This document shows, in pieces, positions 36,425 to 49,056 of a stretch of 64,000 nucleotides of DNA. The stretch's first letter is position 1. Every line of letters starts with the position of its first letter. Both the position numbers and the translations under genes were made by a program. The notes below the pieces were generated by a model that saw only the letters and a list, made by a program, of their open reading frames with translations, was not told where the DNA came from and made no database searches. This stretch comes from Pseudorasbora parva (Eukaryota > Chordata > Actinopteri > Cypriniformes > Gobionidae), in contig NC_090178.1 of assembly GCF_024679245.1 (NCBI RefSeq), positions 4,425,702-4,489,701 of the forward strand, in the 5' to 3' direction.

Positions 36425-37106
36425 TATCACTGACATATCTGTTATATTTTTACATCCGCCTGACTGCTGTTGTTGATTATTTCATGTTGACACTTCTATC
36501 AGTTACCCAAAATGACTGTGTGTCGCTGGGGAGGTTGATTCTAAATCCATCTGAATCTAAAGCCACAATAACATTTATTTAATGCTGACAGACACACACC
36601 AGAGGAGGTACATGCCCTCATTAGGCTAGGAGGTTGTGTTTTTCTCAAGACGTATTGGTGGCTATAAAGACTCTGTATAATTAAAAAATGAAGTGGCACA
36701 ACTAACGGGAATGCAAAGCATCTCGGTGGCGTTTGCTGCAGAGTCAATCCTCAAGAGAAGCTGTTTTTAGACTCACAGGCTGACTCAACTACAGAACAGC
36801 TCACAGTTTGTTGTGTCATTTGTTTTTACGGCTATATTTTGCTAGGACCTTTTTGCGTCTCAGTTTTCCAGCGTGTATCTCATAATCCTTATGCTGAGAA
36901 ATGCCATCAGTTCTTTAATTTGGATCCATTTCAAGATGAAAATAGCATTGGGTAGGCTAATGCTGTTAAGTTCTACTTATACATCAGCATTGGGTCTTAT
37001 AACACACACACAGACACACAGTGGTTTGTTACATATCTGATTCCTGTCACTTGAATTACTACTCTGTGTGTTTGCTAATTCCTAAATGCATTATATTAAA
37101 TAAATA
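36425..37106. other. Single-copy DNA, candidate conserved non-coding block
   Basis: Repeat-free apart from a short CA-rich stretch near 36999. The part 36480-36780 has open frames under 70 codons and TAAT-containing words. No gene. Confidence 0.4.
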
Positions 37107-38165
37107 CACAACACTGCCAAAAGTATTGAGACACCTCTCCAAATCATTGAGTTCAGGTGTTCAATCACTTCATGGCCACAGGTGTATAAATTAAGCTCTA
37201 GGCCTGCAGACGCTTCTACACACATTAGTGAAAGAATGGGTCGCTCTCAGGAGCTCAGTGAACTCAAGCGTGGTGCCGTGATAGGTTGACACCTGTGCAA
37301 TAAATCCATTCCTGACATTTCCTCACTACTAAATATTCCACGCTCAACTGTTAGTGGGATTATAACAAAGAGGAAGCATTTGAGAACAAAGGTAACTTAG
37401 CCATGAAGTGTTAGGCTCCGTAAAATCACAGAGCGGGGTCAACGCATGCTGAGGGTCACAGTGCGCAGAAGTCACCAACTTTCTGCAGAGTCAGTAGCTA
37501 CAGACCTCCAAACTTCTGTGGCCTTCAGATGAACTCAAGAGAGCTTCATGGAATGGGTTTCCATGGCGAGCAGCTCATCCAAGCTTTCTATCACCAAGTG
37601 CAATGCAAAGTGTGGGATGCAGTGGAGTAAAGCAGCCGCCACTGGACACTAGAGCAGTGAGACGTGTTCTCTGGACCGACCAATCACGCTTCTCTGTCGG
37701 ACAATCCGATAGACGAGTCTGGGTTTGGCGGTTGCTAGGAAAACGGTACTTGTCTGACTGCATTGTGCCAAGTGTAAAGTTAGGTGGAAGGGGGATTATG
37801 GTGTATCAGTTGTTGGGCTTGTCCCCTTTGTTTCAGTGAAATGAACTCTTAATGCTTTAGCATACTAAGACAATTTGGATAATTTCATGCTCCCAACTTT
37901 AAGGAAACAGACCTAGTGGGAACTTGACTGACCTGCACAGAGTCCTGAGCTCAACCCGATAGAACAGCTTTGGGATGAATTAGAGCGGAGACTGAGAGCC
38001 AGGCCTTCTCGTCCAACATCAGTGCCTGACCTCACAAATGCGCTTCTAGAAGAATGGGCAAAAATCCCCATAAACACACTCCTAAACCTTGAGGAAAGCC
38101 TTCCCAGAAGAGTTGAAGCTGTTAGAGCTGCAAAGGGTGGGCCGACTCTATATTAAACCATATTA
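37107..38165 (+). pseudogene. Tc1-like transposon with decayed transposase, copy 3 (different subfamily)
   Basis: 5' inverted repeat 'acactgccaaaagtattgag' starts near 37111. The transposase begins at about 37235 with MGRSQELSELKRGAVIG and then an in-frame stop. 'LLNIPRSTVSGIITK' follows (helix-turn-helix region), and 'LWTDQSRFSVGQSDRRVWVW' at about 37668 contains the first catalytic Asp. 'SPELNPIEQLWDELE' near 37945 carries the third (Glu) residue, with Asp-to-Glu in the usual SPDLNPIE. The stretch that should hold the second Asp (FQHD/FQQDN) is deleted around 37890-37930, and several frameshifts are needed. The C-terminus 'LLEEWAKIP' ... 'RVEAVRAAKGG' is recognisable. The expected 3' inverted repeat is missing after about 38165. 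It is a different Tc1 subfamily from the copies at 35161 and 47325. Confidence 0.92.
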
Positions 38166-39960
38166 AAGAATGTGATGCCATGGTGTGTAAAATCTCAAAG
38201 CATTTTCATCAGCGCTCCCTCTTAAATTCCTCTGGTTAACAAATGTCCTAATTGGCCCATGTGGCTCTTCATCTCCATGCAGGGCCGGCTAATAAACTTC
38301 AGTTGGCTAATTAAACCAGGACATCTAGCGCAGTCTGTCCGGACTCTGGCCTTTCTGGGTCAGTGAGCCGCTCTCATCATGTCTGTGTGTGTTCGGGTGA
38401 ATCTCACGAACGCTGTCGAGAACATGGCCGGTCATATTTCACCAGGCCAAGGCAAAATCGGTGGACTTTCTTTTGCTTTTCCCGGGCTGATTTTGAGGTA
38501 ATAATTTGTGGTAAAATATGTTAAGCGTAGACGAGAGTACTGTGCTCTTGTTGGTAGCTGAAAGCATTATTAAATCAACTCAAACGTTTAATAAACGGGC
38601 ATCAAAGAGGCAGCGGATTCTTAAACTTTTGAGAGATTCAGGAATATAATTTTTTTTTCTTTCTTTTGTGTCATTAATACACTCCTAATTCTCCTAATTC
38701 TCAATACTGTAATTTAATAAAAGAATAAACAATTACAGTAATGAGAATGTGTAAAAATATACCAAAATGACATCAAGTTTAGAGTTTTACCATTTAGAAT
38801 AATGAAAATTACATAGAAAATAAATATATGATATATTTTACAATACAATATAATATAATATAATAAAAACAAGTTACAAATAACTAATTTATTTATTTAT
38901 TTTATATAAATCCGCATTACGGTAATGAAAACCATCATGGAAATGTCACAATCCAAAACATTTACTTAAGGGTCCCAACATATTCATTAATTAAAAAATA
39001 AATATCTCATTCATTTCCATTTGATTTTAGGGTGAAATGTGACCTGCACATGTTCCTGACAGGCTGCGTTATCCAGCTACCCACTTTGCTGTCATAGGTG
39101 TATTAAAAATGAAAATCCACAAGCCCCTCCGTGAAGTAATTGGAGAAGTGTTTATCTTTGTTTCGAAGAGACACAAACATGTTGCTGCAGTTGTTCTTTC
39201 TCACTTTCCTGTCAGTAACACGCTGGAAAAGAAGCAACAAGGAACAAAGGCACGCAGGGAACTGAGACTCTATCAGCTGATTAAATCAAGATGGCACGTC
39301 CCCGCCGGGGATTCTGGGTAAGGCCTACCTCGGAGGTGCCTGCTGGCACTTCCTGTGATAAGGGCCGGCCTCGTCTGATTGTTGATAGGGCTCATTTGGT
39401 CCTCCAGGGGTGAGATCCATTGGGTACCGTTTAATTAGCAACTCATTACGACTGGATGGAGGAAAAAACATCTGCTCTGAATGATTATACGAATAAGAAG
39501 TTGAATTTAGTAATTAAGATGTGTGGAAGAGTCCGACGGGACGAGAGATGTCGCTCTCGGAGGAGATGGTCACACCTGGATTGAATTAGAAGTATCTGGA
39601 GATGGGCGGAGGATGATTCCTCGGAGATGCCTCACCTTACTGAGTGTAGCCCAATTATCAGGATGGCAATACACACAGGTTAAGTACGGTTATGAACACA
39701 CACTCCCCAATAACATAGTAGCTGGCTCTCAGAGATTACTTACAGCGCTAACGGCGTAATCTAATCAAGACTTCTCCCCGGGAACCATTTACACAAACCA
39801 CGTGCAGAGAGCAAACAAAAAGACATGCACATGCTAGGAAATAAACGGCCGAATTCACTAACACACACACACGTGTCCTAACCAGACCCGACACCACTGG
39901 ATTCCAGCCACAATCAATCTGTCTGTCCACACTAGACGGAACATCAATCAAATGTCACAG
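38166..39960. other. Single-copy DNA, candidate conserved non-coding block
   Basis: 38200-38520 and 39010-39800 are undecayed, with words such as 'ggctaattaaaccagg', 'gtttaattagcaactcatta' and 'gtaattaagatgtg'. The stretch 38640-39000 is AT-rich filler. Open frames up to 78 codons have no domain. Possible enhancer-type DNA. Confidence 0.45.
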
Positions 39961-40894
39961 CCAATCAGAAGAGCGCGTGGGTGGAGTCTGCAAAATGAAA
40001 TGGATAAGTACGTTATCTAATTATTACACCATTTTAACTTGCATATTTAAAATACATACTAAAACGATCATTATCGTTGTATAGGCTTTGAGTTGAATTT
40101 AGTTGAATTTATTTTGAAGATCTAGTGAATTATCCATTATTGTGTTCAGTATGGCCATGAAGGTCATGCAAAATGATATTCGAACTCATTCAATTATTTA
40201 AATAAAGCATAATAGAAACTAATAAACATAATAGAAAGTAGAATCATTGAATATCGCTGGTTGGTACAAAAAATATGATTAACATGGAAAAGCGGCCTTT
40301 TATTGCATTCCACTGAGCCTGGTGTAAGAATGAAAAAAATGAAGCCCTTTTTCAAGATTTTTTAATTAATAAAAATAAAATAAAATAAAAAAATGCAATT
40401 AATAATAAATTCCTTAAAATTGAATTGAATAATCCTTACATATTATTCATATAATAAATTATAATTTTTTTAATAGAGCTTAATAAAATAGACAAATATT
40501 AATAAAACAAAGGAATGGACCATTTAGTTTATGTGATGCATATGCATAAATAATAATTTAAAAAAAATCAAAATAGGTTTAAAATTAAGTTTTAAATAGT
40601 TTTTCACTCATTTAATTCTTAGTTTAATATGAATTATATGTAAGGATTATTTAATTAAATTTGATGGAATTTTACTATTAATTTAAACAAAGTTTTAAGT
40701 GCAGTGGTTTTCATTGTTTCAGTACACGGGATTTATTCACTTATAATGAATTATAGAAATCGAGGTTCTGCTGTATTAAGAAGGGAAATGAGAATTAAAT
40801 TCACATACATTTTTAACTAGAAATGCAAAATTTGTCAAGACAAGCTTAGCAAGGCCTTGCATGGAATATTTGAAACTTCTTTAAATATCCTTAA
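39961..40894. other. AT-rich DNA, no gene seen
   Basis: Dominated by AATAAA/TTTAAT words; no recognised element. Confidence 0.5.
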
Positions 40895-41312
40895 AGTTTC
40901 AAAAGTGACAGTAAGACATTTTTAAGACAGTAAAAATGTTGTTCTTTTGAACTTTCTATTCATTAAAGATTCCTGAAAAAATATCACAGTTTCTACTGAA
41001 AATATCTTTTTTTTTTTTCAGCAGTAGCAGTTTTCAACATTGATAATAATCATAAATGTGTCGTGAGCATCAAATCCTCATATGAGAATGATTAGTGAAG
41101 GATCATGTGACACTGAAGACTGGAGTAATGATGATAAATTCAGCTTTGATCACAGGAATACATTACACTTTACTATATATTCACATAGAAAACAGCAGAT
41201 TTACATTGTAAAAATATTTCACAAGTATAACTGTTTTACTGCATTTTTTATACAAGTAAATAAATACATTTTGATAAATAAATGCAGCCTTGCTGATCAG
41301 AAGAGACTTATT
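40895..41312 (+). repeat. Teleost interspersed repeat, copy 2
   Basis: Same family as 10172-10549: 'ttcaaaagtgacagtaag', 'ttttcaacattgataataat', 'ggatcatgtgacactgaag', 'ataaatgcagccttgctg' and 'agcagaagagacttattt'. This copy keeps an internal part ('gaactttctattcattaaag') that copy 1 lacks. Its 3' end runs straight into the ACGG microsatellite. Confidence 0.82.
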
Positions 41313-41318
41313 TGAAGA

Positions 41319-42053
<735 letters not shown>

Positions 42054-42607
42054 AATGAGTTGGCTGGTAAAGGAGCAGTCTGCCTTCTGTTTTCCGGTGC
42101 CGGTCCTCTGGGAAGTTAAAGGGCAGATCATCAGCAGCCCAACAGCGCAGACAGATCTGCGAGTCATAAACAGCTCCGGTTGCTTAGACGAACTCAGGCT
42201 TTGATTTAATCTCAGTCAGTGTGTGAAGATTTGCGACACTTGATGGGAGATATACACTGGACCGCGCTGCACTTAACCTGCCTGACACCTCGGGTGATCC
42301 GCTCGGGCTGGCTTTGACTGATGCCTCGCCACTTCAGCGACTGACTGACACTCCAAGGCATCTCATTACTAATATAGATAGAAAGCCCTGCCAGCTTCCC
42401 CTCTCAGAGCCTGCCCCGTCATTCCTTCACTTGACCGTGAAGCTCTGCCGAAAAGATGTCAACAGAGCTAATCATTCAAAAGTCAACTATACTTTAATCT
42501 TACTAAAACGTCTATAATTACCATTAAATGTTTAAATAGGAATACATTTTATAATTAAAAAGAAATGTAGATCAAGTAATGAAAAGTTTTGAGTGTACTA
42601 AAAGTTT
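42054..42607. other. Single-copy DNA, no gene seen
   Basis: Balanced sequence at 42060-42490, then AT-rich. No domain in any frame. Confidence 0.4.
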
Positions 42608-42786
42608 TTAAAGCTGCACTATGTAAATTTTCCGTCCGCTAGAGGTCGCCTCTATTCAAAATAAAGGCGTTGTTTGATGACGGCAAGTTTAGCGTGGTCA
42701 TGTGGGGCATGTGGTCTTCACCTCACAGCCGGTGGGAAAGAATCGGGATAGGACTCAGAAATCATGTTGATGGATGTGATTATTAA
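42608..42786. mobile_element. Truncated TTAA-flanked element (relative of 35676)
   Basis: Left end TTAAAGCTGCACTATGTAAA and the internal phrases 'ggcgttgtttgatgacgg' and 'cttcacctcacagccggtgg' match 35676-36263. It stops at 'gtgattatta', where another TTAAAGGG head begins; the right two thirds are missing. Confidence 0.85.
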
Positions 42787-43183
42787 AGGGTTACTTCAGC
42801 GATTAGCATATGGCTTTCTATCAGTACACTGTAAAAAATGTATTTGTTTTTTGTTGGTTTAACTTAAAAAAGTAAGTAACTTAGTTGCTTTAAAATTTTG
42901 AGTTTATTGAAATTAAAAATTTGAGTTGATACAATGAGGGAAATTTGTTTAATAAATAGAAACTCAAAATATTATTGTATCTGAACCACTGGGTCATCAG
43001 AAATGAAACACACACAATTACCCAATATGCTTACAAAATCTAATAATGATATTTTAATAAAGGTTTTCGAATCTCAAAAAATGTTCATTGTACTGACTCA
43101 AAATTTGAATTTCAATTAACTCAAAATTTTAAGGCAATCAGGTAACCTTTTTTCTAAATATTTTTTACAGTGAAGAAACCCAT
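42783..43183. mobile_element. Host element head, cut twice by CACTG elements
   Basis: TTAAAGGGTTACTTCAGCG at 42783 starts a family I know from cyprinids ('gattagcatatggctttcta', 'tcagta'). Its continuation 'gaagaaacccat' is the 11-bp spacer (43173-43183) between two CACTG elements, so both of those inserted within this host. The rest of the host is not visible after 43581. Confidence 0.6.
42827..43172. mobile_element. CACTG-type element, copy A, 346 bp
   Basis: Terminal inverted repeats: CACTGTAAAAAA at the left and TTTTTTACAGTG at the right, continuing inward with 'aagtaagtaacttagttgc' against the inverse of 'aaggcaatcaggtaacctt'. No coding capacity. Confidence 0.9.
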
Positions 43184-43581
43184 CACTGTAAAAAAAAATT
43201 GTTGTTTTTTGTTGGTTTAACTTAAAAAAGTAAGTAACCTGGTTGCCTTAAAATTTTGAGTTTATTGAAATTAAAAATTTGAGTTGATACAATGAAGGAA
43301 ATTTGTGTAATAAATAGAAACTCAGAATATTATTGTATCTGAACCACATCAAAAATTTGATAAATCATGAAAATAGCACTATTTGGCATGTTTCACTGCG
43401 TCATCAGAAATAAAGCACACACAATTACCCAATATGCTTACAAAATCTAATAATAATATTTTAACAAAGGTTGTCAAATCTCAAATTTTTTTCATTGTGT
43501 TAACTCAAAATGTTAATTTCAATGAACTCAAAATTTTAAGGCAACTAGGTAACTTTTTTTCTAAATATTTTTTTTACAGTG
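43184..43581. mobile_element. CACTG-type element, copy B, 398 bp
   Basis: Same orientation and family as copy A, with an extra segment of about 50 bp containing 'gataaatcatgaaaatagc' and 'ggcatgtttcactg' that copy A lost. Open frame 43383-43730 starts inside it and is not supported as a gene. Confidence 0.9.
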
Positions 43582-44020
43582 TTGAGTGTATTCAAATGAT
43601 TGTGCTTCTTCAGTCGAACAACACCAGAGTTGGTTTGGAAGCGGAGCGAGATCCATCTTTTCAGCGTCCCAGTCCACTAGTTCGGTGCGCACCAGGGTTC
43701 AGATGGCAGCGTTCACACTTATTCAAATAAACCACACTAACAGAGCAATCGCACCAGGGGTCGTTTAAATCCAACCAAACATGACAAGTGTGAACACAGC
43801 CTCGGAAGAATATGTTCCTTTTTGGCATAAAGATTTCTTTCAAATTGAGTCAAGAACCATGGGTTCTTCTATATAGACCATGTAACCTTTTTTGTAAGAG
43901 TGATGTGCGTTCCCTTTGAATCAAACTATGACTTTTGCATTGGCGTTGAGCTGCAGAAATACTCTTTGAATTGATTGAAAATGAATAAAAAATGTACGTG
44001 AATTACAACTAATCACAGAA
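43582..44020. repeat. Possible dispersed element fragment(s)
   Basis: The inverted phrases 'gcgttcacactt' (near 43711) and 'aagtgtgaacacagc' (near 43785) resemble a palindromic MITE remnant. The stretch 'aagaaccatgggttcttct' to 'tttttgtaagagtg' looks like the right end of another element. Not resolved further. Confidence 0.35.
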
Positions 44021-46690
44021 GGGACTTTTCCTGCACATTTCAGCATACCATCGCTCTCCGGTGGATCCGGCACATCATCGGAGAGAGCGAATGGAGGGGT
44101 GTGTTTGTCTTTCGCAGATCAATAGCTCAACACTGACGCTCTGAAAGACAATTTATGAGCCATAAAGGACAAGGCTGCTGCGTTTGTTCAAACTGCCTCT
44201 TCTCATCCACTTTGGCCCTGTTGACCAGCTGTGTGCTGACCAGGAGGTGATGAGGCTCACCGGGCTTCTCCAGGCGGTTCACTGAGCAGCAGCCGCCACA
44301 CGGGGGGCGTTTACGGGGGTCCGGCCAATGATTACAGTTTTGTGAAGCACCCAGGTGAAAATGACAAAAAGAGAAGAAAATAATCAATTTTTGCAGCAGT
44401 GGTCCTCTCAGGCGCAGTAGGCATGTTGTCTCTGCGGCTCGTGTCCATGTTTGTTGTGAATTGGTGTTATTTACCGTAGGATGTTTCTAATGCACAGAGT
44501 GGGAATTATTTGATGTCTTTCATGGGGTTCTGGATCTTTTAAAGTCATTTTTCAATCATTCTGTTTGGCAATGTTTTTTATAAAACCCTTTCTGTTAAAC
44601 TGGTTGAAACTCTCTTCACATTCTGACAGCAATCGATAATAGAAGTGGTGTAAACATATGTAAAAAAATCAAAGGCGTAATTTGCGGGTGAGGCAGGTGG
44701 GACGGTTTGGACGGGTGGATCAATTTTTGCCGGGGTTGTCCCCACCACTTTATTTGAAGCATCATTACTTCACAGATATACGATATACCTAATGCAATTG
44801 AAACATATCCATTTGACGTTAATTTGCCTTAAATAAGAGGCGATCTGGTGCTGTAACATGTTTTTTTGTTTGTTTGTTTTTATCACGGTGTCTTCGTTGC
44901 CGATGTTATCAGTGGTTATCAGTTCTCTTGTGGCTTTTGTGCAGTCTTTACACAGGCGAGCTTGTCAATCTACCACTTAATGCCATTGCGGAGACTCTCT
45001 ATTGTTTCTAGTGAAAGTACAACACAAATATGTCACTGTTTTGATATATCATCGCTGATGAACATCAGATTTTAACGAGAGAGAAAAAACGATACGAAGG
45101 TGGATCAGAACCTGAAACCTCTGATGTGCTTAACAAAAGTTCAACCATCAGACCATTAGGGAATATGAACACTGATTGCAGATATTATTAACTAATCTGA
45201 TTAACAATTGTATTACACTGTAAACTCAAATAAGTTGGGCTAACAAAAAAAACAAAAAAAAAGAGGTAAACAGTTTTAATGTTCCCAATTTTAAGTATAA
45301 GTTGTGAGTTTGTAGTACTCATGCATGTTAACTGCTCCTAACTTGAAGTACTGAGTTAGCTAACGCATTCATTTTGATAGCAATTAAGATAAAATATTTA
45401 GTTGAATTGAAAATTAATATTGAGTACCTATAGTACTGCATCCTACAATCCATTGTAATGTGATTTTTTTCTCTACAATTGTTATTGTACATATCTGATA
45501 TAGCATTGTATAAGCAACTGTGTCCCACGCCACTGTAAAATATGAACATATATCAGTCTGAATGCAATGATTAGACGAAACAAACGGTTATATTCATCTT
45601 TGTTAGCATTACTTAGATTTCATAAATAGAAATGTTCATTGTTAGCTCAAATCAATTAAACAGATACAACTTTTATTTTAGCATTGTATTAGTAAATGTT
45701 GAAATTAACATTTTAAAAAGATTAATAAATGCTTTAGAATAGTTTTTCGTAATGTTGACTAATGTTAACCTTATTGTAAAGTGTTTGTTATATCAGTGGG
45801 GTCCAAAAGTTGGAAACTACAGATGATCTGATATTCAGATTGTGATTTATACTGAAAGTTTTAACATTTAGGATGTAAAATAAAGCACTGTTATCTTTTA
45901 GAGACCAGTCAAATACTAAGACATTCTCAAATTCATGTTAATTTTGGTTATGCTTTAAAAAAAAAATAAAAAAAAATTTTTGTGTGTGTGTGTGGCTTCA
46001 AGCCTAAATAGGTGGTCCGAAGCCCTTAAAGTCCTGTAATCCTCGACTGCTAATGCATCTCTAATCCTCGAGCAGGAGCAGCTTGAGTAGTTTCATTAGC
46101 ATGTGCTGATGAGAGGCGATCTGGCACTGAATTTGTTCTTTTTAATATTTTACTGAGTCATCGTTGCGCTTGTCAACCCCAGAATCTCTCGTACTGAAAA
46201 GAGAAAATGTTACCACTACAGCAAAAGGTCATTTCTGACACAGCGGCAGATGTAGGGATGAAGTTATCAAATGATATTTTTTGAAAGTTCATTCAGCACT
46301 TGAATTGGTCAAAAAGAACGATTGCGCTCTCAAATCACTGTGAACTTTGTCTTATGTCAAAAAATAGCCGCGCATTGTCCTCGTTCTTGAAAACTGAGCA
46401 GAATAAATTTGTCGCAACACTTTAGTTTTGGGTCAAAATGATATTGTCTGTGTATTAGTACTTTTAAAGCACATATTAATGTCTTATTCTGCAAAAAAAA
46501 AAAAAATAATAATAATCTACATCCCTTAATCCAATACCCAATACCTAAATGTAAGAACTACATTATACTATTACTAAGAAGTAATTAGGAGTTTATTGAA
46601 GCAAAAGTCATATAGAATTTGACCCTAAAATAAAGTGTGACCATTTTTTGCATGAGTTGTTGCAAAAAAACAAAACAAAAAACAAAATAA
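44021..46690. other. Mostly single-copy DNA, no gene supported
   Basis: 44030-44480 is balanced and undecayed (candidate conserved block; minus-strand frame 44127-44387 without a domain). 44640-45100 may include repeat debris ('gtaatttgcgggtgaggcag'). Near 45221 'cactgtaaactcaaataag' resembles the start of another CACTG-type element. 45560-46690 is AT-rich with a short GT run at 45978-45994. Confidence 0.35.
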
Positions 46691-46691
46691 A

Positions 46692-46694
<3 letters not shown>

Positions 46695-46750
<56 letters not shown>
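46695..46750. repeat. (AT)n microsatellite
   Basis: AT run of about 56 bp ending directly at the hAT head. Confidence 0.97.
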
Positions 46751-46751
<1 letters not shown>

Positions 46752-46754
<3 letters not shown>

Positions 46755-47253
46755 GGCTGTATGATAAATCGCATTTTACATGAAAACATGCTTATCGCGA
46801 TTTGGCTTATCGTGATTATCAAATCGCAAAGGCTGCTATTATCTTTTGTGTAGTTTCTCCGTGTAGGACGGCTCTGTGATCAGTAGTAAACGCTGTTCCA
46901 TCTAAAAGCACCAAGTTTGAGTTGCTTATAACATGCATTTGAAAAAGCAACATGTGTCAAACATCTTTCCAAACATGAGAAGCATTTAGTCATGTTTAAT
47001 CAAAGCATTTTAATATGTTTATGCAGCTCACTGATAGTATGATGTTCATAGCTATAGTGATTTCCGTGAATGAAGTGAGCTATCGTACTTCTTCTGCATA
47101 TATTTGGCGTTCCCTGCGCGAGAGCGCCCTCTGGATTGCGGAGCAGCGTTTACTACTGATGATCACAGACGTGCTCTGGGAAGCTGCGCATGCAATTATC
47201 GCAGCCTCTTCCAAAATCGCGATTTTATTGCAATTTTATTTTAATCGCATGCA

Positions 47254-47257
<4 letters not shown>
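46752..47257 (+). mobile_element. hAT-type MITE, right end lost in an AT array
   Basis: Starts 'tagggctgtatgataaatcg', and its body repeats 'cgcgattt'/'aatcgc' motifs typical of hAT elements with TAGGGCTG termini. Before the expected inverted end it stops at 'gcatgcaattct' and passes into (AT)n at 47258. The frame 47015-47335 has no transposase motif. Confidence 0.75.

Positions 47258-47322
<65 letters not shown>
47258..47322. repeat. (AT)n microsatellite
   Basis: AT run of about 65 bp, sandwiched between a truncated hAT element and a Tc1 remnant. Confidence 0.97.
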
Positions 47323-47324
<2 letters not shown>

Positions 47325-47328
<4 letters not shown>

Positions 47329-47872
47329 GTGGTGAACCGGCGACCGGGTCATGGGTGGCCGAGGCTCATTAATGCACGTGGGGAGCGAAGGCTGGGATGT
47401 TCTGCTGGGAAACCTTGTGTCCTCCATCCATGTGGATGTTACTTTGACACGCTCCACCTACCTAAGCATTGCTGAGACCATGTGCACCCTTTCATGAAAA
47501 CGGTATTCCCTGGTGGCTGTGGCTCTTCCAGCAGGATAATGCTCCTGACACAAAGCACAAATGCTTCAGGAATGGTTTGAGGAGCACAACAACGAGTTTG
47601 AGGCGTTGACTTGGCCTCCAAATTCCCCAGATCTCAATCCAATCGAGCATCTGTGGGATGTGCTGAACAAACAAGTCCGATCCATAGAGGCCCCACCTTG
47701 CAATTTACATGACTTAAAGAATCTGCTGCTAACATCTTGGTGCCAGATACCACAGCACACCTTCAGGGGTCTAGTGGAGTCCATGCCTCGACGGGTCAGG
47801 GCCGTTTTGCCAGCAAAAGGGGGACCAACACAATGTTAGGAAGGTGGTCATAATGTTATGCCTGACCGGTGA
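47325..47872 (+). pseudogene. Tc1-like transposase remnant, copy 2
   Basis: Begins with 'ggccgaggctcattaatgca', a part from the N-terminal half, joined at about 47396 directly to the C-terminal half, so there is a large internal deletion. From 47396 it carries 'LFQQDNAPDT' (second Asp), a frameshift, and then from 47561 one open frame: 'WFEEHNNEFEALTWPPNSPD' followed by 'LNPIEHLWDVLNKQ' with the catalytic Glu, and 'RVRAVLPAKGGPTQC' at the C-terminus. It ends with the 3' inverted repeat 'ggtggtcataatgttatg' near 47870. It is the same subfamily as 35161-35505 and more complete. Confidence 0.92.
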
Positions 47873-48688
47873 ATAGTGCAAAACTCATGTCAGCCCATCA
47901 TATCGTCTAATTTGTTTATCAAAACAGCTTAACATACTTGAGTGCATTCTAATTAATATTTATGATTCTGGTGCCTCAGTCTCCTCTACTTTTAACACAA
48001 AGTGACGGCGGTTTCGAAGGTCCCTAAGATGCAGTGCTGAGAGTCCGACCTTGTAATGGAGGGGTCAGAGGTGTAATTTTCCGAAGGACGAGTTCAGTGT
48101 TCCCATTAGTTGGGCACGGCACGGGAATTAATTAGAAGCATGCGCACCCCTATAAATGATAAATGGTCTCCAGTAAGTGGATGCAAGTGGAGGCTATGTA
48201 TGTCACTCTCTATGTATTGCATTATGCATTCTGCTGGCGTTTTTCAAAGCAGCCAGGGCAGCAATTGTCATGCATTCTCAATTATTTCTCTTTCTGTTGT
48301 CTCGTGTCACGTTAACCTTCCTCTCCTCGTCACCGCGCCCTGTTTATCTCCGCTGACCTTTCTTGTGATCCCATAGCACAGCTGATCATTTCTAACATCT
48401 GTTTGTGAAAGGGCAAATAAGTGTAGTCACAGTTCAGTGCGGTTTAACTGTGACCTCAGGGCAAAGATGAGGCAAACTGGTTAAGGAATTATAAGAGTAA
48501 CAGACTCGTACGACTGTTTACTCGCCTCGCCCTGTCTAATGTCATTCTCATTACTCTTTAGGGCTGTTTTCTTCTTGAGCGAGTCTTGTGTTTTTGAATG
48601 AATCTTTTGAGTGAATCATTCTTGTTCACATTCATGCACTATGAGTGAGCTTTTTATTGGCTAAATGCGTGTTTCATGAGTCAAGTCA
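47873..48688. other. Single-copy DNA, candidate conserved non-coding block
   Basis: 48000-48560 is undecayed, with words such as 'acgggaattaattagaagc' and 'cctataaatgataaatgg'. Plus frame 48110-48376 (88 codons) has no domain. A plausible conserved element. Confidence 0.45.

Positions 48689-48772
<84 letters not shown>
48689..48772. repeat. (AT)n microsatellite
   Basis: AT run of about 84 bp, its right edge at the truncated left end of the next element. Confidence 0.98.
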
Positions 48773-48775
<3 letters not shown>

Positions 48776-49056
48776 ACAATACGATTAGTCCACGGTTCAA
48801 TACACACCTTGGTTTTTAACCACGGTTTTCGGTTTGGTTCACATTTTTTGCTATTCTATTCTTAGGCAACAGGAACAGAAAGAGTTTAAGAAAAAAATTT
48901 TTTGATTGCAATACTCTTTCTTTATTTTACTTGAAAAACCTTACTTAAACTTAACTTTACTTAAAAAACCCTTGTACACATTTCTGGTGTATTGTATAAT
49001 ATAAAATAAATATATATAAAGATTTACAGTGGCAGCTCTGAGATGTACAGTAGCAT

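Noticed and set aside
44127..44387. 86-codon minus-strand frame with several cysteines
   Set aside because: Cysteine spacing fits no finger family I know; no splice context.
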